This document shows positions 54,496-64,000 of a DNA stretch of 64,000 bases, piece after piece. A program made the translations under genes and the position numbers. The stretch lies in the NCBI GenBank assembly GCA_021307315.1, contig JAJSPD010000040.1:248001-312000 (forward strand), given 5' to 3'. Every line of letters starts with the position of its first letter. The first letter of the stretch is position 1. Source of the DNA: Bisporella sp. PMI_857 (Eukaryota > Ascomycota > Leotiomycetes > Helotiales > Helotiaceae). The notes beneath the pieces were generated by a model that saw only the letters and a list, made by a program, of their open reading frames with translations, did not search any database and had not been told where the DNA came from.

Positions 54496-55641
54496 AGTAG
54501 AGAAGGAATAACTTGTACTGAAAGTTATTTCTGCTAAACTGACAAACGTGAGGGAGCGATAAATAGTCGGTGGGTGCACACGCTGCAAAGATGATTTGAT
54601 GGCTTGGCCTCCAACTAAAGCCGCAGCAAGGCGTTTCCAGAGACTGCCTGAGCAAAATGGTACCATCGAGCGAAACACATACACTACAATAATGCTCTAA
54701 TAGCGATCAGACTCCATCAAGTTTGACTTTCATAGTCAATGGACATATACTTCTTGCTTATAATTCCAAGTATAATCTTGAATCCGTTTCACTGGATCAT
54801 AACTCAGCTACGACTTTGCTACCATTCCCTTTTCCCATCCCTCGACACTGAGCCTTCTGTATTAGCATGCTTCTTCCCACGTCTGCGATATTCGACAAAG
54901 CGTCGATGAAGCTCTACCTTCCGATTCTAACCAATTTTCTCGTCAAAGCTAATTCATCGGTGGCGTTGGAAAAAGTGCTTACATGCTCCAGTTTCTGCGG
55001 TATCTCGATCTTCCATTTAGCATAATCGTCTGGCGGCTCCTATCATCTATGGTTAAATAAAAGAATGGGGCTTGCTCAGTGAGTCCTACGATGATCTTGA
55101 AGTTCCCTATGCCAAACCATGCCTCAAGCTGGTCCTCGAGTATGCTTTGCACTACCATGTACCGGGCGTCAATCAGTTCTTCAATCATCTTGGCTAGATT
55201 TCTTGTTCAAGTCATTCAGCGCAACAATGCTGTGTGATGAGAAAACTGAGGAATTTACTAGCGGCTAGTTACTTCTTAAGTCTGAAGGGGCTCGAAGATC
55301 CTGACCGGTGAGCTCGATCGGGGAAGGCTGTCAATGCAGGTGCAGGATCCCCAGCCTCGCGACATCTCATTAGATTTCGCTCAGTGACCGCCCTTGTTGA
55401 CGAATAGTGTCACACAGACGGCAGGATGTGGCATGTATCGAAATTCTTCGGAACCCAACACATCCCTGACTAATTATGGAGATAGCTAGGAATATGAAGT
55501 ATCACAAGGTCAATATTACACTGCCGCCATGCAAGGACACGTATCGCAAGGCGTCGCAAGGCGGAGACCAAGTAGAAAGGCTCTGAGGCAGGCTGAGCCA
55601 TTGCCGTTTTATATGCTTCCTTGCCGTTGCATCTAACGGTC
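54496..55641. other. intergenic with an unassigned 69-codon frame
   Basis: 55188-54979 (minus) encodes a 69-residue frame beginning MIEELIDARYMVVQSILEDQ, fairly regular in composition, but I found no exon partner or family. The remainder has no supported gene. Confidence 0.35.
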
Positions 55642-57831
55642 ATGGAAATAAATCTAGTCATGGCTGAAAAGATAGTTACCCCTGAGGTTAGGAGGAGTAT
55701 CGAGGAGCGTTCCATAGAAGAAATTGACATCATAGGGGAGACCAGCCCTGGTGTTAGGCGTGCGAGAATTCTCGCCGATAATCTCAATCCTTTCGACCGT
55801 GTAGTTGTATTCATCTGTCTATTTCTTCTCGCTTACGTCTACGGCCTGGATGGAACTCTTCGATACGTTTACCAGGTGAGGATGGTTCAATATTTTGACG
55901 TTGCCATAGATCTCCGCTAAGAAAGCAAACAGCCTTATGCAACGGCTGGATTTAAGACCCATTCCACCCTCGCGACCGTTAACGTTCTCCGCAATGTGAT
56001 TGCTGCAGCATCCCAGGTAAATGATCTCTCCAAAGTTCCACAAAATTTCAACTAATATAGCTAGCCCACTGCTGCTAAGATTGCTGATGTCTTCGGAAGA
56101 CGTGAGCTCATCATCGTGAGCGTCGTGTTTTATGTTATTGGTACATCGTATTATTTCGTCCTTGAGTTATACTAATGATTTCCAGGTACTATCGTTGAAG
56201 CTAAGTGCAACAATGTGGAAGGTTTCGCTGCTGGGGCTGTAATACACCAGGTTTGGAATGCCAACATGCGCAGACCTGAATGCGTTTTGACCTTGTTTTA
56301 GATTGGGTATACTTCCATTCTCGTCCTTGTCGAAGTTGTCATCGCAGATATTACCTCTTTAAAATCCCGCTTGGCATTTTCATTTGTTCCAGCCTTACCC
56401 TTCTTAGTATGTGTTTCCTGTAACCAAAGATAACAGCGTTGACAATCTCAGATCAACGCTTGGGTAAGCGGCGATATCAGTGAGGCTGTTCTCAGGGTTA
56501 CGACCTGGCGTTGGGGCGTTGGCATGTTTGCAATCATATACTGTTGTAAGTCCCTCTTTCAAACAAACTTTATAAGCGTAGAAAAGCTTATACTTTACCA
56601 GTTGTCTCTATCCCGTTGATTATTGCTCTCTGGTTACCCTACCGGCGAGCACAGAGAGTTGGTGCATTGAGGAACCATAGAAGCCCATGGCAGATGTTGG
56701 GAACTCGGCGTCTGGCCGCAGCTATCTTTAGGCAACTGGATGTGGTCGGCGTTATCTTGCTGATCATAGTGTTTGCACTCATTCTCGTCCCATTTACCAT
56801 TGCTGGTGGGGCATCAGAACAGTGGAGCAAGGCAAAGGTTATTGCGCCTTTGACTATTGGCATCATTTTTATTCCCGTCTGGATATTGTGGGAGAAGAGA
56901 GCCCAATATCCAATGGTGCCATTCCCGGTAATTTGTTCCTTATGAAGAGTAGATTGTGTTCGCTAACACCTGCCACAGCTTCTCAAGGATCGCGCAGTCT
57001 GGGGTGCTCTTGGAATTGCGTGGATGCTCACTTTCTGCTGGTACCTACAAGGCAACTTTCTGTACACTGTCCTTATCATTTCATTCGACCTGTCGATTAA
57101 GAGTGCTACTCGGATCTCTTCTCTCTATAGGCGAGTACTATCTTATCCGATTTTAGCGAAGTGTGCTGCTAACCTTTTGAAGCTTCTGCTCCGTGCTCTC
57201 TGGTGCCATTCTCGGTCTCATTGTGCTAAAAGCTCGCTATCTAAAGCCGTTCATCGTCTTCGGAACTACACTATTTCTAGCTGCATTCGGACTTCTCATC
57301 CACTACCGTGGCGGGTCGGGAATGGCGAGCCACTCTGGTATTATTGGCTCCCAGATCCTTCTTGGCATCGCTGGCGGTCTATTCTCATATCCTGCTCAAG
57401 CCTCGATACAAGCTGCCACCAAGCACGAACACGTTGCCGTTATTACAGGTCTCTACCTTGCAACATACAACATCGGCAGTGCCTTTGGAAATACAGTATC
57501 CGGTGCCATATGGACACAAACTCTAATCCCAACGCTGCTCAAAAACCTGCCTCCACCATACAATAACATGACCATCGCTGAGGGTATCTATGGGTCACCA
57601 TTTGAGTACGCCACAAACTATGCCATCGGCACCCCGCTACGGGATGGAATGGTAGTGAGCTACAGACATACTCAGAAACTCCTGACTATCACGGGCATTT
57701 GTCTATGTGTGCCGTTGATTGTGTTCAGCTTGCTGATTCACAACCCGAAATTAGGCGACGAGCAGAGCCTGCCGGATGCGGAAGAGCCGATTGCATTGGA
57801 ACATAGACAGCCTTGGTGGAGGTTGTTTTAA
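55642..57831 (+). CDS. siderophore-iron transporter, major facilitator superfamily
   Basis: Nine exons: 55642-55875, 55933-56016, 56065-56140, 56186-56250, 56302-56406, 56452-56545, 56602-56927, 56979-57130, 57183-57831. The introns are 45-57 bp and all junctions keep phase, giving 594 residues. The intron at 57131-57182 has a GC donor (GCGAGT...GAAG). The sequence has ~14 hydrophobic segments with [12 protein letters not shown] (loop 2-3), [11 protein letters not shown], and [22 protein letters not shown]-type blocks typical of fungal siderophore transporters of the SIT/Mir group, which import ferric siderophores at the plasma membrane. ATG 55660 (MAEK) is an alternative start. No siderophore synthetase is in the window. 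Confidence 0.9.
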
Positions 57832-58063
57832 GTGTACGTAGTGTTAGCGAGGGTATACTCTTTGGACCAAAGCATGGATCTTCGAGCTAGTCAGTGGCTA
57901 TGTTCTCATACACCGCGCTACTGATCTCATACTAGCGTGCCTCTACTATAACATTGAGACGTGCGGCACTTACCGGGTGCTAATCTACTATGGGTCTATT
58001 AATATTACGATATAAACTGTACCGAAGATCAAGATGCTCCACACGTTTCAAGAAATTGGCATC
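57832..58063. other. intergenic, no gene seen
   Basis: 3' flank of the transporter gene. No feature seen before the solo LTR. Confidence 0.5.
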
Positions 58064-58068
58064 TACTG

Positions 58069-58299
58069 TGTCATGGCCCTGGCCTTATCTCGCTTAAAGC
58101 CCCCCTGGGGCTCGCTCAGCCCCTGAACCGGGCCTCGCTTACCCTGGCCCCTGGCCAGTCTCCTGTATATAAAGCGCCGCTTTCCTTCCCTTCTTCTGTC
58201 TGTAGCTTGTTCTGTTCGTTATAGCAATTGATAGTCGTTCACACCTTGATTCCTTCTCCGTGATACACGGATCGAGATCCCTGTTCGCCTTGAGTTACA
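58069..58299 (+). mobile_element. solo LTR (231 bp) with perfect 5-bp target duplication
   Basis: It begins TGTCATGG and ends TTACA, flanked by tactg at 58064-58068 and 58300-58304. A TATA box (tgtatataaag) is near 58175, followed by a pyrimidine-rich stretch, as in LTR promoters. It is unrelated in sequence to the TGTCACG LTRs at 17621 and 29498, so it comes from a different family. No internal retroelement sequence follows. Confidence 0.72.
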
Positions 58300-58304
58300 T
58301 ACTG

Positions 58305-58636
58305 TACAGCAGAAATCGAGATCGGCTTCATAGTTTAGAAACTCAGGTATTTTAATGATAACGGCGCCTTTCTTGCTACATTAGCTCATTTTTACATGCC
58401 ATACAAAGCCAAAATTCATGCCAAAAAAAAAACCTCGCAGATCCGGATGTCTCTAAGCCAGCTATGTTGAAAATCAGCCAGCGGTCGCTATTAAACACAC
58501 TACCCACTTCATTAAAGACCGATTCGCGCTAGACCTCGAAGTCAATGAGTAGAGCTGTATCACTTTATCTTTGCATTCCTTTAAAGTACCTCATATCACA
58601 GAAGTCTTCTGAAATATCAAACCTTCGTCGTAATCA
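58305..58636. other. intergenic, no gene seen
   Basis: Low-complexity A-tract near 58423 and no coding signal. Confidence 0.45.
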
Positions 58637-59898
58637 CTATTTATCCGCAATTCCGCTCAAAATTCCTAGCAATGCCGCAAGCACTACCACCTATCAGTCC
58701 CAGTACACATTATTCTGCACTAAAAGCCGCACTAATACAAAGACTTACAGCCTCCAGCAGTCACAACATAGGATGCAGTACCCCAAGCGGTCTGTATAGT
58801 TGCAAGATCCGTCCAGTCGCTCGAGTTAAGCCAAAGGCCGATTGCTAAGCTCAGAAGTACTGGCAAAAGCACTATGATCGAGATTCGAGTCGCTGACCAG
58901 TCTAGCACGAGCTCAAGCGCATAAGTCCCCTTGAGCACGTTGTGTGAGCTACCATTTAGTGACTGGTGGATCCAATTCGCCCAGGCCAGTGTAATGTAGT
59001 TGGGGACATGCCAATTCTTGTACGTATCTAGAAGAAGCTGTAAATCCGCGATCCCGTTGCTGTCGAGATCTATGCGTTCATGAGTTCTATTATCAGCATT
59101 ACACTACAGTACCCGTCAGAAAGACGATATAAGTAGAAAGGTAACATAAGTTCGCCGCCAGAAAGTACACACTCTATACAGCCTAAAACCTTTGACGTGT
59201 CTCAAAGAAAAGAAGGTACTCCTTAGCCCGCGTAGACGGAACACAGCCCAACGAAGCTTGCGGAAAAGCTGTTTCGGCTTGTCGATAAACACGATTCGTT
59301 CTCGTGGGCTAGAATGGCCACGAGGGAATATGCCTAAGTCTAAATACACGGGTTGGACTTGAGTCTCGAACTTGATGACAGAGGTGCGGGTAATGCCGAA
59401 CCAGCGAGTAGTGAGGCCGAAATGCCACTCATCTCGACTCGTTTGGACCTGTCCTCTGGGTCCACTTGCATCCAGCATCACTGGCATTGGTATTGGAACA
59501 TCTTCTAGCGCCAGATGATTGGCCCCTCCCAACACCCCAACTGAATTCTCCTCATCGTGTACTTGTGCCTGTACTTGTCTCCGTGACTGTTCCCTCAATA
59601 TCTTCTGAAACGCGGTGGAATACGGATAGGTCGTGCTTTCATTAAATGCTTGGGCGGTTACCGGTAAGCCCCCTTCCCCAACATGCGCGTCGAATTTTTT
59701 TCGCGCCAGTCGAGATCGGATGCACTGATCCTTCTGTTCCAGGAGAGCCCCGTATGCTACAAGATTCATACCATAATGTAGGTAGATATTCCAGGTCCTT
59801 GTGGCAATGGGCCCGGTCGGCGCTCGCTGTTCTAGTGAGATCTTCTGAGATGCGCCGTTGTTGCCAGTACTCTCAGCGTCGTTGGCGTGCGCTGCCAT
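58637..59898 (-). CDS. hypothetical two-TM fungal protein
   Basis: Three exons on the minus strand, 59898-59171, 59086-58749 and 58683-58637; intron 2 (65 bp, GTAAGT...GGTAG) is well supported, intron 1 less so (donor GTGTAC at 59170, with GTCTTT nearer the end as an alternative in the same phase). The product is 370 residues. The N-terminal ~240 residues are soluble, with VVYLDLGIFP-like and KLRWAVFRLRGLRSTFFSLR blocks. A DLDSNGIADLQLLL segment (EF-hand-like acidic loop) and WANWIHQSLNGSSHNVLKGT precede two membrane helices, RISIIVLLPVLLSLAIGLWL and the helix ending GLLAALLGILSGI. I recall similar uncharacterised fungal proteins; the function is unknown. Confidence 0.72.
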
Positions 59899-60983
59899 AT
59901 CAATTTGCTACAGGCTGACAAGGTAATACTCCTAGTTTTATCGATATTAGTAATTCAATAGTAAAGAGCCTTAATTAGCGAGTTAATGCAGAAAAGAATT
60001 AACTTGAAACAAGGTATAGATTCGTGATGTCGCACGAGAGCTGCGTTATGTTTATGCTCAGCCTTGGAAATGAGCTGAAAAGTCGTTCCTTTACAACAGA
60101 GCAGCTTGACATTGAGAGATTTCGGAATAACGTTATTCCAGTGCGAGCATTAGAATGTACAACTTTAGGTGTGAAGCCGATTTCAACGTTTACTGTACAG
60201 TACCACTATAAATTCAAACCACTTGGATTTATTCTCTTTTTCCTGAGTCTATAGTGTGGCGACAGAATTACAGATCAATGATATGGGTGCTTGCTGACCC
60301 GTATAGAGTGGCGAGGTAGCAAATGGAGACCGAACTAAAATTGTTTTAGCGTTATAATTGAATACAATTGGAAGTAGAGCCACAACTGCCCCTTGCTGTA
60401 ACTCTTTACTTCTTATTATTTCGCTGGTTTTTTTTAAAAAAAAAAAATCTTTTTAGCTATTTACTGGGGCTCTATTAAACTAATACAATTTTGACTAACA
60501 GTTGCATATTTAAAGCTAGGGAGCTACCTAGCTTGCCTCGCCATCTGGCTCAAGTCGTTCATCGAGTATTCTTGTACCTTGGAGAGATACGGGGATCTGT
60601 AGGCTAAGCTCCGTAGTAGAAGCCGCCGATACTTTGTGATAAGCCTCTGGCTGAAGGCTTTGTGATACATATTGGTGGATGTAGGACTTAAGCTCAACTT
60701 CGCGATCAAACATGGAGTATACAAGTCGTGACAAATGGTCAGGATGTAAAGAATCTAGCCGTGATTTGCAAGGAAATTTCTATTGGTATCTGTATAATGT
60801 TGATCCTAACTCCATCACTCTGTATGAAGAGAAGTGGAGATAACACCACGACAATACGACACGTCTTACTCGACAGGTAACTATATCTACTTTGCCCGAT
60901 TTTCCAATACCAAATTTTGCATACCGTGAACACACACTCACATTCATCTCGCTGCCATGGCCCGCTTTCCTCTTACACCACAG
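59899..60983. other. intergenic, no gene seen
   Basis: Frames of 60-76 codons only (60024-60254 plus, 60524-60734 minus) with no motif. A-tract at 60436-60447. Confidence 0.45.
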
Positions 60984-63923
60984 CTACCGATACCACTTCC
61001 CAAACTGCCTCATGAACTCCTCCCCATCCCTCTCCCTCATCATATAATTCTTCAGAGCGCGCTGAAACTTTCTGTCGACACTCCACGGCATCGGCTTGAA
61101 GGCACCCGTGCGTTTCCGCTCCTCGAAACACTTATCGAGCTGCTGGTTCTCCTCGTCTGTCAAGCCGACCTTCATGAGCTCTTCTTCGAGGTTGTCGAAA
61201 TCCATGTTGCCGAAGCAGTCGTTGATGAAGGCGCGCCAGTCGGTGGGAGAGAGATCTTCTTTTCGGGGGAGGCGCGCGATGCGGGAGGAGAATGAGACAC
61301 TAGGAGAGTAAGCGAGAGGATCAGGGTGGTAAGATGGGAAGGGATACGTGGAGGGGTTGCTTGAGGAGGGTATGTTTGTCGATTTGGTGGAGGCGGATGG
61401 AGCTACGGTGGAAGCTGGGGGGAAGTGGGTTGGGAATTTTGCTCTATGGGGGTGGCTGCGGCCTTTAGGGTGGACATGTGGTGGTTTGAGGTCTTGGTTT
61501 GAGCTATCAGTCCGTGGAGAGATCTATCAAAACTATTGTTAGAACAGTTTTCAGTGCTCGTAAATTGTTGGTGCTTGGTGCTGAATCAATACCAACACCA
61601 ACACCACCTTTTTTTGAGAAATATATACCTTTATTTGTGGCTGAGCTGTCAGCGCAGTCTTTGCATTAGCTGGAGCTGGAATCTTCTTGCCCTCAAAAGA
61701 CCTGACTGGGACCCGTCTGCTATACCGCATGCACTGGCTTTTGTTAGGCGGCGTCAAGGAAGTCGGGATAGTCCCAAGGATTATTCCAGGCTCGACCAAG
61801 TATTCGCGATAACGACTTGATAACAAGAGGTCGAACTCAAACACCTCAGCGGTCGAAGTATCAAAAATATCGACTACGTTAGCCAACTGGTCAATCTTGA
61901 AAGCCATGGTCTGTGGGACACGCCAACTACCGTCCTCTCGAGTATGTTTTGAGTTCCCTGTAATTAGTGATATGATTAGCTTTTTGTACGAGAGTGTGAA
62001 AGAATACATTATAAGCTCCAAGCAACATATCACAAATAACAAAGCTTGCTTCGGAAGGTAAAACTCACAAGAGAGGCCATCAAAGTCGGCCCTCAATCTT
62101 GGATCATACGAGAACGCGTAGAGCAGTGCCGCTTGTGTTAGTTTTTGTCCCCTCTCTGCCTCCATCCTAGCATATTCCGCTTTCGCCACCTCATCTAGTT
62201 TCTTCTGTATCTCCTCGAATGCGTTCCACGGCTTCTCCCAAAAATATCCCTCCACCTTAAGAATATTATCCATAATATCGACAGCATCACCAAGCCGCAG
62301 GAACTCCCACTCGTCTTTCATTATGTCCAAATGTACACGACTTGCTACATGTGGCCGCGCTGTGTCGATCTCGGTACGACAATGTGTGCAAGGGCATAGA
62401 GCCTTACTTAATCCCACGAGTATTTGGGTTTTTTGGAGACTCTTTTCACCTTCCCTTGCTAACTGGCGTATGAGTTCTGAGTCTGGCACTGGTATGGCAA
62501 TACCAGTTTCTTTCTGCCACTCCTGAACATTTTTCACAATGCGTTTGCCGTCTTTGGTGTACACTGTCACTGTGTTATTATCTAGATTGATGTGGGCCTC
62601 GTCGTGGAGTAGTGCAGGGTGGCTCGGCTGTGCGTTGACGCTTGTGGCTGCTGGCTGTCGTATGGAGGCTGCTCTGGTGCGTAGCTTCGGGAATCGAGGT
62701 CTTCCAAAGACTGGTATCATATTGAGATCTGCCTCAAGTGTGGTTGGGAACTGGAAGTTCGCCATCTCTCTTTCCGCGGCTACTTTCTTTTCACGAGTGC
62801 TGAGATTCTTATTATTCGAGTCCTTAGGATTTTCGGCTTCTTGGTGTGACGTATCTCCTGATGTTCCAGCTGCTATTTCCTTAGCAAATGTTGCGTGGCT
62901 ATCTGTACCCATAGGCAGCATCATATCCTTCCCGGTAACGCTGCGGTAAGAAGTTCCTGGGTATGGTTCTACTGGAGACACCACTGATTCCGGAGGTTCT
63001 AGTTGAAATTGTGACTTGTTGGTTTTCTGGGGATTCTTACGGGAAGTGCTCAAAGATGTTTTCGATAGTGTCTCCATAATCGATAGGGAGGCTCTCATCT
63101 CCGCCTGGGACTTCAATTTATGATCATTATTCTCGTGGAGCGAGGGAACTGATGAAGATTTAGCCAACCTGTCTATTATAGGCCCTAGAGTCTTCGTGTC
63201 AATTTGAGGTCTCCTGCCATTTATATCAATATTGTCACGTGAAAGGCTGGAAGGTGATCCAAATAGTGACTTTGCAAGAGCCTCGGACTCTATCTGCATT
63301 TCCTCCAGGTCGTCGCTTATCTTATAATTGGAAGCATGTGGTAGAAACCCAGTTTCTAGTTGTGTAAGCACGAGGGCACGCTTCTCAATTTGTGACATAT
63401 TGCTACTTCCATCAGCTTCGTGGCACGAAGAACCTGAGGCTGATTTAGCGAGCGTCTCAATTAGTGGATGAAGCGTAAGAGCGTTCATGTCGATCTGTGG
63501 TTGGTTCGTCCTTCCTAGATATGAGTTTGATGCTACGGACGCGTCAACTCAATTTCCAGATAGTAACACACAGAACCTACCATCCTCAACTTCATCCTCC
63601 TCTTCGATAGACTCTAAATTAACCCTCTGCTTCGGTCTATCCCGCTCAACCCTCCAACTCCTCTTCTCTCCCATCAACGTCCTCGCGATTCCCACCTTCT
63701 CTTGCTCTGGCTTTCCTACCTCCTCACCTCTCCTCCTCAAGCCTCGCGGCAAGAAGTCAAACCACGAAGTAGGCATAACTTCATATCTTAGCAACTTGGA
63801 GGGGATAGGAAACTTGAGGCTAGGGCAGCGTGGATATTCATTGGTGATGTTCGATGCAGCCCTGTAGCGAAGGTATTTTATCGTTCCTCCTGGACCGCGG
63901 TATTTGATGGGTTTCTTGGCCAT
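60984..63923 (-). CDS. large hypothetical protein with internal N-terminal repeat
   Basis: Four exons on the minus strand: 63923-63581, 63532-62069, 61957-61629 and 61523-60984; introns of 48, 111 and 105 bp keep phase and give 891 residues. The 111-bp intron (GTGAGT...TAATTACAG) is a multiple of three and stop-free, so an unspliced reading also looks coding, but splicing restores DGLSWNSKHT. A basic N-terminus (MAKKPIKYRGPGGTIKYLRY) is followed by two related blocks (PQIDMNALTLHPLIETLAKS and PQIDTKTLGPIIDRLAKS), a disordered Ser-rich region, a central domain with CPCTHCRTEID and a helical stretch, and a C-terminus with DWRAFINDCFGNMDFDNL. I recognise no family. The last exon could be a separate small gene, but phase and splice sites favour one gene. 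Confidence 0.72.
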
Positions 63924-64000
63924 GTTAATATGGAGGCTATGCAGGGTGAAGAATGCGGTCGAGGGTCACGGAAAGTAGCATGCTAAGGTGAGGGCGAAGG

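Noticed and set aside
55470..55814. Minus-strand frame of 114 codons
   Set aside because: It lies antisense to exon 1 of the siderophore transporter and has no motif.
60957..61295. Plus-strand frame of 112 codons
   Set aside because: It is the antisense of the last exon of the 891-residue minus-strand gene.
61551..61628. C-terminal end of the 645-codon minus frame (...QKKVVLVLVLIQH)
   Set aside because: This is intron sequence: GTATAT donor at 61628 and a TGATAG acceptor at 61524 join to a 180-codon last exon in phase.

Overview
The window looks like a gene-sparse stretch of a filamentous ascomycete genome. The evidence is short introns (about 43-115 bp) with GTRNGT donors and CTRAY branch points, Zn2Cys6 regulators, two HET-domain proteins, a Helo-like-N NACHT protein, a 2EXR protein, a Rim15-type kinase tail and TE relics with TGG-to-TAG decay. 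A leotiomycete is my guess from the gene mix; it is not proven. There are no rRNA genes, convincing tRNAs or CRISPR arrays.

Layout. 1-10.5 kb: C-terminal part of a Rim15-like kinase (cut by the left edge), a pogo/Fot1-type transposase scrap, a phi-like glutathione S-transferase divergent from a Zn2Cys6 factor, a small NAD(P)-binding protein, a broken Nse4 kleisin fragment, and a Cys/Trp-rich secreted protein. 10.8-20.3 kb: a four-exon AAA ATPase divergent from a two-TM protein of unknown function, then an 872-bp long-TIR element with internal tandem repeats and a solo LTR nested inside it, then a hypothetical protein. 21.4-26.6 kb: a dead isochorismatase-family gene, a dead OPT transporter fragment, and a membrane-anchored HET protein. 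26.6-30.5 kb is AT-rich, gene-free and holds a solo LTR.

30.5-48.3 kb: an NLR (NACHT) gene with a C-terminal Cys cluster, a HET remnant, a pair of ~530-bp LTR-like direct repeats around a secreted AttH/CrtC-like protein, a Zn2Cys6 factor whose only in-frame start codon lies inside the second repeat, a mutated Tad1-like LINE fragment, a three-exon small secreted protein, a 2EXR protein, and a second HET protein. 49.4-58.3 kb: a seven-exon kinase with an unrecognised C-terminal half, convergent (50 bp apart) with a seven-exon CorA-like membrane protein; a nine-exon siderophore-transporter-like MFS gene; and a solo LTR with perfect target duplication. 58.6-64 kb: two multi-exon genes of unknown function on the minus strand.

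Themes. Several genes are typical of fungal non-self recognition or immunity (TM-HET, NLR, HET, a HET relic, possibly the kinase and CorA-like pair), interspersed with broken genes and transposon debris. No biosynthetic core enzyme is present. Many genes here are only visible after splicing; I rebuilt exon structures by hand with phase-consistent junctions, and each remains a prediction without RNA data.
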